A stretch of 27,381 nt of DNA from Candidatus Gottesmanbacteria bacterium CG_4_10_14_0_8_um_filter_37_24 (GTDB taxonomy: Bacteria; Patescibacteriota; Microgenomatia; 2-02-FULL-39-11), in assembly GCA_002785215.1 (NCBI GenBank), contig PFMK01000040.1:1-27381 (forward strand). The letters are read 5' to 3'. The notes under the pieces were generated by a model. That model was not told the origin of the DNA. It saw only the letters and a list, made by a program, of their open reading frames with translations, and ran no database searches. The position numbers and the translations under genes were made by a program. This document shows, one piece after another, positions 15,988-24,576 of this stretch; the first letter of the stretch is position 1; every line of letters begins with the position of its first letter.

Positions 15988-17313
15988 TTACTCCTTCATC
16001 CTTTTTATAACAGCACCTAACGAATTTAATCTCTGTTCAATATTTTCATATCCTCTGTCAATATGTTCTATTCCTCTAACCATACTTTTACCTTCAGCGA
16101 TTAGAGCCGCCATGACTAACGTTGCACCTGCCCTAAGATCAGTTACATTCAATACCGCATTATGCAATTTGGTTGGTCCATCTATAGTTATAGCATGATA
16201 ATTATCTTTCCCTCGATCAGACCAATTAAAATTATAAAAGGTTCCAGGATTTTTGACTTTTGGATTATATTTTTTGATATCGGCTCCCATTTTACTCAAT
16301 TCTGTTACATAACCAAAACGATCCTCATATATAGTTTCGTGGATGATAGACTGCCCTTGAGCCTGAGTCATTAATAACGACCAGGGTGCCTGCCAGTCAG
16401 TCATAAAACCAGGATATGGCAATGTCAATATATCTGTAGCAACTAAATTTTTTTTATAAGAAAAACGTGTTTTGTATTTATCCAATGATTCCCATACCGC
16501 ACCAATTTCATCAAGTTTAGACAAAAAGACTTTCAAGTATTCTATTTGAGTTCCTTCAATAATTAAATCACCACCAGAAGCTATTGCTCCTATTGCAAAA
16601 GTGATGACTTCGTTTCTATCCGGCATGATTTCATATTCTACTCCTGATAATTGGGCAACACCATTTATTACTATAGTGCGATTTTTTATTCTTCTAATTT
16701 GAGCACCCATTAAATTCAATAAATTAATTAAATCATCAATTTCAGGCTCACTTGCTGCATTCTCTAATATCGTCTCTCCTTCCGCTAACACTGCTGCAAA
16801 AATCATTGACTCTGTTCCAGTATGTGTATTTTGAGAAAAACGATATTTTACTCCTTTTAATCTCTCCGTGTAAGCGTAAAAATATCCCTCTTTGTATACA
16901 ATATGAGCACCCATTGCTTTAAGTCCGTCGATATGTCTTTCAATAGGTCTTTTACCTAAACGACATCCTCCTGGATTTGGTACACACGCTCTTCCGAATC
17001 TTGCTAGAAGTGGACCCATAACCATAGTTGCCGTCCGATATAAGCCTCCCAATTCCAATGGTATCGTATAATTTTTAATGTTATCACCCTTAATACACAT
17101 CGTATGATTGGAATTAATATCTATCTTTACACCTAAAGATCTTATTATTTCCGCAGTGCCATATACAGATGATATTAGGGGAACATTCTTTATAAATATT
17201 GGTTTATCTGTCAACAACCCCGCTATGATCACTTTCATAGCGACATTTTTTGCTCCACTGACTTTTATTACTCCTTTTAATTTTGTTCTTCCAGATACTA
17301 GAAAATTATCCAT
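15988..17313 (-). CDS. murA: UDP-N-acetylglucosamine 1-carboxyvinyltransferase MurA
   Basis: First committed step of peptidoglycan synthesis: transfers enolpyruvate from PEP to UDP-GlcNAc. The 441 residues form the inside-out alpha/beta barrel of EPSP-synthase-type enzymes. K22 lies in VSGAKNVAMK (18-27), LYRTATMVMGPLLARFG matches the family's RASxxxxGPLLARfG, and the active-site loop PNPGGCRLGKRPIERH (112-127) carries C117, the residue alkylated by fosfomycin. The family's FPTDMQAQ appears as FMTDWQAPW (about 319-327). A segment near 375-395 (KVKNPGTFYNFNWSDRGKDN) looks like extra sequence compared with E. coli MurA. It begins 2 bases after murB and ends 4 bases before the glmU-like gene. 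Confidence 0.96.
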   Translation of the reverse strand: MDNFLVSGRTKLKGVIKVSGAKNVAMKVIIAGLLTDKPIFIKNVPLISSVYGTAEIIRSLGVKIDINSNHTMCIKGDNIKNYTIPLELGGLYRTATMVMGPLLARFGRACVPNPGGCRLGKRPIERHIDGLKAMGAHIVYKEGYFYAYTERLKGVKYRFSQNTHTGTESMIFAAVLAEGETILENAASEPEIDDLINLLNLMGAQIRRIKNRTIVINGVAQLSGVEYEIMPDRNEVITFAIGAIASGGDLIIEGTQIEYLKVFLSKLDEIGAVWESLDKYKTRFSYKKNLVATDILTLPYPGFMTDWQAPWSLLMTQAQGQSIIHETIYEDRFGYVTELSKMGADIKKYNPKVKNPGTFYNFNWSDRGKDNYHAITIDGPTKLHNAVLNVTDLRAGATLVMAALIAEGKSMVRGIEHIDRGYENIEQRLNSLGAVIKRMKE

Positions 17314-17315
17314 GT

Positions 17316-18347
17316 TTAGAATTCACCAACTAATACGATCTCTTCCTTAAGATCAATACTTAATTCACTTTTTGCCCTTTTTTTGGCTAATTGAATCAAA
17401 GAGTATATATCTCTTGAATTTGCATTTCCATTATGAACGATAAAATTTGCGTGTTTATTAGAAAATTTCGCACCGCCTATTGACTTGCCTTTTAAACCAA
17501 GACTTTCAATTATATACCCCGCAGAACAAGTATATTCGGGTGTTGTTAATCTAATTGCATCTACTTTTGAAATATTTCTAAATGTACAGCCTGATGAATA
17601 TATACCCGTAGGTTGTGATTCTTTCCGGTATATTAATGACTGATTAGCCACTTTCCATAAGTCTTCTGAATTACTCCTTTGAAACTTAAAAATTACCGAT
17701 ACAACAATTTCTTTAGTACTTTGGATTATACTATTATCATAAGAGAATTGGAAATAAGATTTCGGAACTTCAATTAGTTTATTATATTTATTAATTATTT
17801 TAATACTTTCTATCGCATCTGAAACATATTTCAACATCCTCAAGTTATGAGCGTTTATCCACACTGCTCCTCCAACACTTCCAGGTTGACCTAAAAAGGC
17901 TTCGATCCCTTTTAATCCCTGATCTAAAGTAAATCTTACTAATCTATTTATGGTCACTCCACTATCAACCTCCAGAAAAACCGTGAATTGATTCTTAGGT
18001 CTGAAACCGCTTATGTGGTTCTTTACTCCTCGAATGCCAACAATTTTTATTTCCTTACTTTCATTTTTAATCACCAATCCTTTAAAACCGTTATCACTTA
18101 TAAGCAGATTTGTTCCTCCACCAATAACAATATAAGGAATTGAGTATTTTTTTGACGCTACTACAGCTTCTATCAATTCGTCCTTAGAATTGCATTTATA
18201 ATAAATGTCAGCACAACCGCCGACTTTAAATGAGGAATATTTGTTTAGTTTTTCATTATATAATATTCTATTTTCATTTAAGGACTTAATTAATTTCTTA
18301 TATGATGCAATCATCTTAATTAATGGTAATTCTTTTACTAACATCAT
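17316..18347 (-). CDS. murB: UDP-N-acetylenolpyruvoylglucosamine reductase MurB
   Basis: FAD enzyme that reduces enolpyruvyl-UDP-GlcNAc with NADPH to UDP-MurNAc. FAD-binding motifs are YSSFKVGGCAD (37-47), VIGGGTNLLISD (74-85) and GIEAFLGQPGSVGGAVWINA (147-166). The MurB C-terminal domain follows, with YRKESQPTG (240-248), SSGCTFRN (251-258), HANFIVHNG (299-307) and the closing EEIVLVGEF. The usual proton-donor serine (GSxFKNP) is Cys254 here. The longest reading starts at 18347 and overlaps murC by 32 bases; a second ATG at 18314 begins 1 base after the murC stop and leaves all FAD motifs intact, so the true start may be there. Neither has a Shine-Dalgarno. Confidence 0.95.
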   Translation of the reverse strand: MMLVKELPLIKMIASYKKLIKSLNENRILYNEKLNKYSSFKVGGCADIYYKCNSKDELIEAVVASKKYSIPYIVIGGGTNLLISDNGFKGLVIKNESKEIKIVGIRGVKNHISGFRPKNQFTVFLEVDSGVTINRLVRFTLDQGLKGIEAFLGQPGSVGGAVWINAHNLRMLKYVSDAIESIKIINKYNKLIEVPKSYFQFSYDNSIIQSTKEIVVSVIFKFQRSNSEDLWKVANQSLIYRKESQPTGIYSSGCTFRNISKVDAIRLTTPEYTCSAGYIIESLGLKGKSIGGAKFSNKHANFIVHNGNANSRDIYSLIQLAKKRAKSELSIDLKEEIVLVGEF

Positions 18348-19743
18348 TTATTATTTTGACTATTTCCGGATGCCAAAGATAAATATTACCTGCACCCATA
18401 GTTAATATAAAATCATTATTTCTAATTTCATCTTTTAGAAAATCAATTAAATGTTCTTTCTTACCAAAATAATATGAATTATTTTTATATTTATTAATCT
18501 CAATAGTTAAGATTTTGGATGAAATTGAAGAATCGAATCTTTCTCTTGCTGAGGGATAAATATCAGTAATCAGAGACATATCTGCATTTTTAAAGCATCT
18601 TGAAAATTCTGATAGTAATGCCTTTGTTCTTGAATAGGTGTGTGGTTGAAAAATGACAATAATTCGTTTTTTTGGAAACCATTCTTTCACTGAGCTGAGA
18701 GTGGCATTTATTTCTTCCGGATGATGAGCGTAATCATCATATAACATAATCCCTTCTTTTTTATAAATATATTCAAACCTTCTTTTGGTACCTTTATAAA
18801 ATCTATAACACTTGCTTATTTTATCCCAACTAATTCCCACTATATTTGCAGCAATACCCGCTGCTAAAGCATTTAATAAGTTATGTTTACCCGGAATATA
18901 AATTGGATATTCTCCCAACATGATATTCTCATGACATACTTTCATTATACTTATTCCATTTCCGAAATAATAATCATCAATTCTATAATCAGCTTTGGGC
19001 GAAAAACCATAAGTAATTATTTTTTTGTCTATGATCGGTAACAGTTCACTAATATATCTATTATCTTTATTGACAATCACTATACCATCGCTCGGCATTT
19101 GAGCAATTAATTTTATATATGCCATTTTGATTTGATCAATATTTTTATAGGCGTCAGGATGATCATAATCTATATTAGTTAAGATCAGTATTTTGGGTTT
19201 TTGCCATAAAAAACGAGGTGTTGGACATGTTTGTGGACAAGTCATATATTCATCAGCTTCTGCAATAAAAAATTGTCCTTTCCCAAAATGGCCTGCGGGT
19301 CCTAAATCATTTATCATAGCGGAGCCTATTGCATAAGAAGGATCGTAATTTGCATGAGTTAGGATAGATGCTACTAAAGCAGAAGTTGTAGTTTTACCAT
19401 GACAACCGGCAACCGATATACCTTCCTTATCAGACATCAGCTGTCCAAGCATTTGCCCATGCATTAATACAGGTATGCCTAATTTTTTGGCCGTTATCAT
19501 TTCGATGTTTGTCATCCCACCATGTGCACCAGTTGCAATTACTAAATTGTAGTTTTTATTTATATTTGACGGTTTAAATCCTGGCTTGATTCGAATATTA
19601 TTCGATTTTAAAATTTCATCTGTTGGAAAAATATCGCTAACATCAGAACCCGTTACGTCGTACCCTTCTTGTTTTAAATATATTGCCATTGCAGTCATGG
19701 CTACGCCTTTTATACCTACAAGAAATACTTTCTTCTTTTCCAT
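18316..19743 (-). CDS. murC: UDP-N-acetylmuramate--L-alanine ligase MurC
   Basis: ATP-dependent ligase that adds the first residue, normally L-Ala, to UDP-MurNAc. Numbering from the ATG at 19743, the product has about 475 residues. It keeps the N-terminal UDP-sugar-binding Rossmann domain (FLVGIKGVAMTAMAIYL, then GSDVSD), which MurE and MurF of this cluster lack. The P-loop AGCHGKTTTS follows near 112-121, then EADEY, LTNIDYDHPDAY, PGKHNLLNALAA, the MurC-specific DDYAHHPEEI and FQPHTYSRTKAL. An upstream in-frame TTG at 19764 would add seven residues (YKNNNN-rich) and overlap pgeF; the ATG 14 bases after the pgeF stop is preferred. It overlaps murB (long form) by 32 bases. Confidence 0.95.
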   Translation of the reverse strand: MEKKKVFLVGIKGVAMTAMAIYLKQEGYDVTGSDVSDIFPTDEILKSNNIRIKPGFKPSNINKNYNLVIATGAHGGMTNIEMITAKKLGIPVLMHGQMLGQLMSDKEGISVAGCHGKTTTSALVASILTHANYDPSYAIGSAMINDLGPAGHFGKGQFFIAEADEYMTCPQTCPTPRFLWQKPKILILTNIDYDHPDAYKNIDQIKMAYIKLIAQMPSDGIVIVNKDNRYISELLPIIDKKIITYGFSPKADYRIDDYYFGNGISIMKVCHENIMLGEYPIYIPGKHNLLNALAAGIAANIVGISWDKISKCYRFYKGTKRRFEYIYKKEGIMLYDDYAHHPEEINATLSSVKEWFPKKRIIVIFQPHTYSRTKALLSEFSRCFKNADMSLITDIYPSARERFDSSISSKILTIEINKYKNNSYYFGKKEHLIDFLKDEIRNNDFILTMGAGNIYLWHPEIVKIINDVSKRITIN

Positions 19744-19756
19744 ATTGTTATTATTT

Positions 19757-20416
19757 TTATACAATACCAGCTATATTAAGCATTCTACCGCAATTTGCAC
19801 CATTTTTTCTATAAGAACAGAATCTGCTATCACATGAAGTACAGTATGGGATAATATCAATATTTTTTTTTAAAACTCCTAATTCAGTCATTTGAAAAGA
19901 TGCTAACTTTTCCAAATCAAAAAATTTATTAGTACCATTTTTCTTGATTAGATGAATATTTTCATTATTATAATTTCTAAATAATTCTAGAAACTCATCT
20001 GTAATTTTATAACAACACGACCTTATATGCGGTCCAATAGCTGATCTGATATCAAGAGCATTACAACCAAGATTTCGCATCACTTTAACCGTATTTCCAA
20101 TAATATTTCTATATAACCCTTTCCACCCTGCGTGAATTCCAGCTAAAACGTTTTTTTTACTGTCGTATAAAAAAATCGGTAAACAATCAGCCGTTCGTAT
20201 ACTAATATAAGATTCAAAATTTATTACGATACCGTCTGTAGATTTATAATACTTAATATTTTTATTAGCAATAACGACGTTATTTGAGTGTGTTTGTTCT
20301 AATCTGATGCAATTTGCTATAATTGAATCGGATAGAATTGAAAATTCATTATCATTTTTTTCTAGAAAATAATGTTTTAATGTTGAAAAATTAAGAAGTT
20401 GTTTTGACTGAACCAT
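19757..20416 (-). CDS. pgeF: PgeF/YfiH-family protein (peptidoglycan-editing factor, multi-copper-oxidase-like)
   Basis: Member of the YfiH/LACC1 family of single-domain zinc-dependent enzymes. In E. coli this protein limits misincorporation of L-Ser for L-Ala in muropeptides; other members have purine nucleoside phosphorylase or deaminase activity. The 219 residues show the conserved LEQTHSNNV (39-47, H43), IRTADCLPIFL (73-83, C78) and GIHAGWKGLYRN (93-104, H95), giving the His-Cys-His site. AIGPHIRSCCYKI (126-138) and a Cys-rich tail CTSCDSRFCSYRKNGANCGRM (192-212) are also family blocks. The start lies inside murE (26-base overlap) with a good AGAAGG ribosome-binding site 6 bases upstream. 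Its place between murE and murC strongly supports the peptidoglycan-editing role here. Confidence 0.93.
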   Translation of the reverse strand: MVQSKQLLNFSTLKHYFLEKNDNEFSILSDSIIANCIRLEQTHSNNVVIANKNIKYYKSTDGIVINFESYISIRTADCLPIFLYDSKKNVLAGIHAGWKGLYRNIIGNTVKVMRNLGCNALDIRSAIGPHIRSCCYKITDEFLELFRNYNNENIHLIKKNGTNKFFDLEKLASFQMTELGVLKKNIDIIPYCTSCDSRFCSYRKNGANCGRMLNIAGIV

Positions 20417-21635
20417 ATAGCGCCTTCTCTATAGCCTTTCTTTCGTCCCAAGGATACTCCACTTTACCATAACACATAGATTTTTCATGTCCTTTACCGC
20501 ATATAAGAATCAGATCTCCTTTAGAGGCCAAATTACGTAATACAAAATTTATTGCTTCTTGTCTATCAGGAATTTGCCAATAATATTTTCTTTTTTTATT
20601 CAGAATATTTTTTTGAATATCACTTCTCTTGGCTATAATTCCACCAGCCTTGATACAACCTGTTGAGATTTCATTGATTATTTTCCTGACATCTTCAGTT
20701 CTTGGATCTTCTGCTGTCAATACAACATAATCTGCCAGTTTTATGGCTATTTCACCCATCATAGATCTCTTTTGTCTATCTCTTAAACCCGCACATCCAA
20801 ATACTACTATTAAATTATTTTTTACCATTTTTTTAGATGCGATTAACACTTGCTCCAAAGCATCAGGTTTATGTGCAAAATCAATTATTACTTTATAAGA
20901 TCGATTGGTTTTTACTTCTTCCATACGGCCAGGAATAGCTTGGAAATCGAGAATTGATGATTCTATTACTTTTTCAGGTACACCTAAGATAACCGCAACC
21001 GCTTTAGAGGCTAAAATATTATATTGATTATATTTTCCAGGCAAATTAATATTGTGAATATGATCGACAATATTTACATCCGATAGTTTATTCAAACTGA
21101 AACCTATCGTCTTCCCTTTAGCTTTATTTTTAAGAAAGTCATAATTCCTATCATCTTTATTCAGAATAACATATTTAGCACCATTCATTATTTTAGCTTT
21201 AATATTTCTATAATTGTTTAAAGTTAAATGATAATCTAAATGTTCATGAGATATATTCGTTATTACAGCAATTTCAACAGGAATCCCAAAGATTCTATTT
21301 TGATCTAAAGCATGAGAGGTTACCTCAATAATTGCAATTTTACTTGCCCCATCTGCTGCTTCTCTTAGAAACTTCTGTAAAATAAATGGTGACGGCGTTG
21401 TTACGTGAAAACCAGTATCGTAATTTTTATTATTAATTATTGCCTTTACGGTTGAGATCATTGAAACTCTAAGCCCGGCATTTCTCAAGATATCATAAAT
21501 TATATGCGTAGTAGTAGTTTTTCCTGATGTTCCAGTAATTCCAATAATCCTCAAACCCCGTGCCGGAAATCTGTAATAAATCACCGCTATAAAGGCATTA
21601 ATTAGATGAAATATGTTTTTAATCCGTCTAAACAT
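20391..21635 (-). CDS. murE: MurE-like ligase lacking the N-terminal UDP-sugar-binding domain
   Basis: Mur ligase that adds the third (diamino) residue to UDP-MurNAc-dipeptide. It has only 414 residues (canonical MurE is about 490). The P-loop GITGTSGKTTTT is at 32-43, then EVTSHALDQNRI (104-115), NISHEHLDYH (127-136), PGRMEEV (235-241), DFAHKPDAL (252-260), VFGCAGLRDRQKR (278-290), the substrate motif AEDPRTEDV (308-316) and CGKGHEKSM (379-387). Canonical MurE has about 100 residues before the P-loop; here there are about 30, of which 8-21 are hydrophobic (FHLINAFIAVIYYRF) and could lie on or in the membrane. AEDPR keeps the arginine of the meso-DAP-type DNPR motif. It starts 27 bases after ftsI and overlaps pgeF by 26 bases. 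Confidence 0.91.
   Translation of the reverse strand: MFRRIKNIFHLINAFIAVIYYRFPARGLRIIGITGTSGKTTTTHIIYDILRNAGLRVSMISTVKAIINNKNYDTGFHVTTPSPFILQKFLREAADGASKIAIIEVTSHALDQNRIFGIPVEIAVITNISHEHLDYHLTLNNYRNIKAKIMNGAKYVILNKDDRNYDFLKNKAKGKTIGFSLNKLSDVNIVDHIHNINLPGKYNQYNILASKAVAVILGVPEKVIESSILDFQAIPGRMEEVKTNRSYKVIIDFAHKPDALEQVLIASKKMVKNNLIVVFGCAGLRDRQKRSMMGEIAIKLADYVVLTAEDPRTEDVRKIINEISTGCIKAGGIIAKRSDIQKNILNKKRKYYWQIPDRQEAINFVLRNLASKGDLILICGKGHEKSMCYGKVEYPWDERKAIEKALYGSVKTTS
20423..20430 (-). promoter_or_regulatory. Shine-Dalgarno of pgeF inside murE
   Basis: The minus strand reads AGAGAAGG, then six bases, then the pgeF ATG at 20416. The site lies within the murE coding sequence and supports this start despite the 26-base overlap with murE. 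It is one of only three clear ribosome-binding sites in the window. Confidence 0.55.
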
Positions 21636-21662
21636 GATTGGAATAAAATATTATAACAAATC

Positions 21663-23342
21663 CTATTCGGAAGAAGAAATCCCATAATAAGTAAATAATT
21701 CTTTGGCAATGTTAAAAAATACAGGTGCAGCAGTTTCTGAACCCCATGGAGATGCGGTAGGTTCTCTCATTGTAACCAGCATAACAAACCTAGGTTTAGA
21801 TATTGGAGCGAATCCAATAAAGGATGCAATCGTTTTATCTTCATCGTAATGTCCTTTTATCGGAATTTGGGCAGTTCCTGTCTTACCGGCAATATAATAA
21901 CCTAAAGGTTCGATGAATCTGGTTTCACCGTTTTCTACCGCGGAAACCATCATCTCAGAAACAATTCTGGATGTTTCTTTTGAAAATATTTCTTTTTCTA
22001 CTTTGGGCTCTATATTAATTAACTCTCCACTTGGTAACTTAATTTTTTTTACTACATACGGTTTCATTATTTTACCACCATTTGCAATAGCTGAAACGGC
22101 CTTAACCATCTGAAGAGGAGTAACTGCAATTCCTTGACCAAAAGAGACGGTGGCAAAATCTATTTCGTACCATTTATTTTTTGACCTGAGATTTGGAGAC
22201 GCTTCTTCCTGCAAATCTATGCCAGTTAGTGATCCAAAACCAAAATCATTTAAATAGTTAAGTAATTTATCGGACCCTATCAGTTTTTCAATTATTACCA
22301 TTCCCACGTTAGATGAATACTCAAGCACTTGAGAGGGATTGATTATTCCATGGTATTTTTGATTCCAAGTGTTTATTTTATAACCTCCAATTTCAATTGG
22401 TCCATTCTCTTCGATTTTTGTGTCCAAATTTATCTTCCCTTCATTTAACGCAGCTGCCATTATTAGTACTTTAAATGTCGATCCTGGTTCATATGTTGAT
22501 GCAATTGACGGATTTTTATAAAACTCGTTTGAATAATTATTATATTTTTGAGGATCATATGCTGGAAGTGACACCGCTGCAATTACAGCGCCAGAAAAAG
22601 GTTCCAATATCAAAACAGTTCCACCCTTAGCTCCATATTTTTCAACTCCCTCCTGCAATTTTTTTTCCGCAATATATTGAACTGTTTTATCAATTGTCAA
22701 AGTCAAATCTCTTCCGTCTTCAGCGGGAATCTCAGTAATTTTTCCCGAAAGTATCGTGTTTCCTTGAGCATCTCTTTCTTTTCGAATTTGCCCATCTCTG
22801 CCTTTAAGTTGTTCATTGTAGTAGCCTTCAATTCCAAAATAACCCTGATCTTCACCTTTTGAGTTTTTACCTACAAAACCTAATATATGAGCAGCCATCG
22901 AAGCTTCTGGATAATACCGCTTTGATTCTTCCAAAAAACCTAAGCCATCGAGATTTTTATTCTTTAATTTATTTATTATTTGCTCATCAACTTTATGCGC
23001 TAAAGGGACCCATGCTAAACTTCTGTCACTTATCTTTGCTGATATTGATGCAAAAGGAATATCCAAGTCTTTTGCCAGTATTTGAGATGTTTTTTCAAAA
23101 TCTTTTATATTATTTGGTTCTGCGTATACAAGAAATGCTCTTTGATTGATTACCAAAGGTTTTCCATCAGAAGCAAATATTTTCCCACGCTTGGCAGGAA
23201 TTGAAAATGTGGTCAAAGTTTGCCTTTCACTTAGACCTTCAAGTGTTTCAGAGGATGTTACTTGCCAAGAAAATAATCTTAAAATTATTGCTAAAAAAAG
23301 AAGTAGGGAAAAATAAAAAACAATCTTAATTCTATTTTCCAT
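21663..23342 (-). CDS. ftsI: Septal class B penicillin-binding protein (FtsI/PBP3-like transpeptidase)
   Basis: D,D-transpeptidase that cross-links septal peptidoglycan and pairs with FtsW. The 559 residues have a short cytoplasmic tail, one membrane helix (about 7-26) and the PBP dimerisation/pedestal domain (FSIPAKRGKIFASDGKPL, 46-63; YPEASMAAHILGFVG, 144-158). The transpeptidase domain carries STFK (288-291, nucleophile S288), SSN (343-345) and KTGT (487-490). No PASTA domains follow; the protein ends soon after the transpeptidase fold. It starts 1 base after the ftsL-like gene, the normal ftsL-ftsI order. All three penicillin-binding motifs are intact, so it should be beta-lactam-binding. 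Confidence 0.96.
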   Translation of the reverse strand: MENRIKIVFYFSLLLFLAIILRLFSWQVTSSETLEGLSERQTLTTFSIPAKRGKIFASDGKPLVINQRAFLVYAEPNNIKDFEKTSQILAKDLDIPFASISAKISDRSLAWVPLAHKVDEQIINKLKNKNLDGLGFLEESKRYYPEASMAAHILGFVGKNSKGEDQGYFGIEGYYNEQLKGRDGQIRKERDAQGNTILSGKITEIPAEDGRDLTLTIDKTVQYIAEKKLQEGVEKYGAKGGTVLILEPFSGAVIAAVSLPAYDPQKYNNYSNEFYKNPSIASTYEPGSTFKVLIMAAALNEGKINLDTKIEENGPIEIGGYKINTWNQKYHGIINPSQVLEYSSNVGMVIIEKLIGSDKLLNYLNDFGFGSLTGIDLQEEASPNLRSKNKWYEIDFATVSFGQGIAVTPLQMVKAVSAIANGGKIMKPYVVKKIKLPSGELINIEPKVEKEIFSKETSRIVSEMMVSAVENGETRFIEPLGYYIAGKTGTAQIPIKGHYDEDKTIASFIGFAPISKPRFVMLVTMREPTASPWGSETAAPVFFNIAKELFTYYGISSSE

Positions 23343-23343
23343 A

Positions 23344-23646
23344 TCATAGAGATCTACCGCTCGACAAGGCTATCGGCAATGCTCCATTTAACGAGATTAA
23401 TTTTTGATTTTGTATTAATCCAAGTTTACTCGCTTTAACTGATATTGTAACGATAGCTGAAGCAGAGGCAATTTCTTGATTTAAATTAATATTATCTATC
23501 TCTATTTTATCGGTCTCATCATTCAACTTAGAAAGTTCTGTTCCTGAAGTAGAGTCAAAATTCAGTAGTATTACCTGTAAAACTGCAAAAAAGATTGAAA
23601 ATATAGTTAGAAGAATATTGATCGGCCTAAAATTTCTACTTTTCAT
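23344..23646 (-). CDS. ftsL: FtsL-like cell division protein
   Basis: A 100-residue bitopic protein with a basic N-terminus (MKSRNFR), one membrane helix (about 10-29) and an extracytoplasmic stretch (about 37-61) with heptad-like spacing (LSKLNDETDKIEIDNINLNQEI) likely to form a coiled coil. This topology, the small size and the position between rsmH (4-base overlap) and ftsI (1-base gap) are those of FtsL, which in other bacteria binds FtsQ/DivIB and DivIC and activates FtsWI. Sequence conservation in FtsL is too low for a motif-based call. The name rests on position and topology. Confidence 0.8.
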   Translation of the reverse strand: MKSRNFRPINILLTIFSIFFAVLQVILLNFDSTSGTELSKLNDETDKIEIDNINLNQEIASASAIVTISVKASKLGLIQNQKLISLNGALPIALSSGRSL

Positions 23647-24557
23647 ATCTTTCTAATGAATCTTAACTTAGCAGAACGGGATCTTGGATTGGAAATAATT
23701 TCATCATATTTCGGTCGTATTGGTTTTTTACTCAATGTACTTATAACACCCCTACTCTGATAATGTTCAAATGTCAATTTTATTATTCTATCTTCTAAAG
23801 AATGATAAGAAATCACTACCAATCTGCCATTTGATTTCAATAAATTAATTGCTTGTTTAATCCCAATTTCCAAATTACTTAATTCTGAATTTACTTCAAT
23901 TCTTATTGCTTGAAATATTCGAGATAAAGTACTGTTCCTAATCTGGTTATAATCTCTATTAGGTAATCTTAAATAAATTTTATTAAGCACTGATTCAACA
24001 ATACCGACAATATCCTTAGTTCTCTTTATATTTATCTTTATCCTACGGGCGCTAATAATAGCTGAAGCAATTGCCCTAGAATTGATCTCTTCAGAATATT
24101 TACTAAAAATTTCATATAATTGCTCTATAGAATATTTATTAATTATATCTTCTGCATCGACCTTATCTTCCATACTCATACGCATGTCTAATCGCTCGTC
24201 CCTTAAGTATGAAAATCCTCTTCCTGAACCATCAATTTGAAAGGAAGACAATCCAAGATCGAAAAGTATCCCATCTACGTTCTGTAATCCATTTTTTTGC
24301 GCTATGTTCGTAATGTCTTTAAAATTTCCTTCGACCGTTCTTAATCTAGTATTATTCCTCCATGCGCTTTTTACAAAATTAATTGCTCCTTGGTCTTTAT
24401 CTATAGCCAATACATTGCCACCATTTTTAATTATTTCTTCGCTATGACCACCTCCTCCTAGTGTCGCATCAATATATATATTTCCTTTAATGATATTTAA
24501 TGCTTTTATTACCTCTGGTAGGAGTACCGGCAAATGAAAAGATGAATTTAAAATCAT
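23643..24557 (-). CDS. rsmH: 16S rRNA (cytosine-1402-N4)-methyltransferase RsmH
   Basis: SAM-dependent methyltransferase (formerly MraW) that modifies C1402 of 16S rRNA in the ribosomal P site. The 304 residues contain the family opening FHLPVLLPEVIKAL (7-20), the SAM-binding YIDATLGGGGHSEEI (28-42), AIDKDQ (51-56), ILFDLGLSSFQID, RGFSYLRDERLDMRM and, near the C-terminus, ISYHSLEDRIIK and SRSAKLRFI. Its position directly after mraZ (19-base gap) is the near-universal arrangement. It overlaps ftsL by 4 bases. Confidence 0.97.
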   Translation of the reverse strand: MILNSSFHLPVLLPEVIKALNIIKGNIYIDATLGGGGHSEEIIKNGGNVLAIDKDQGAINFVKSAWRNNTRLRTVEGNFKDITNIAQKNGLQNVDGILFDLGLSSFQIDGSGRGFSYLRDERLDMRMSMEDKVDAEDIINKYSIEQLYEIFSKYSEEINSRAIASAIISARRIKINIKRTKDIVGIVESVLNKIYLRLPNRDYNQIRNSTLSRIFQAIRIEVNSELSNLEIGIKQAINLLKSNGRLVVISYHSLEDRIIKLTFEHYQSRGVISTLSKKPIRPKYDEIISNPRSRSAKLRFIRKI

Positions 24558-24576
24558 AGGCAGATTGATTTTATTC

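Noticed and set aside
19744..19764. TTG at 19764 as the murC start
   Set aside because: It adds only YKNNNN-type residues, overlaps pgeF and has no ribosome-binding site; the ATG at 19743 is the simpler choice, although the TTG cannot be excluded.
21650..21655. TATAAT on the minus strand just before murE, as an internal promoter
   Set aside because: The -10 is perfect, but the hexamer 17 bases upstream (TTCTTC) does not resemble TTGACA, and TATAAT is common by chance in such AT-rich DNA.
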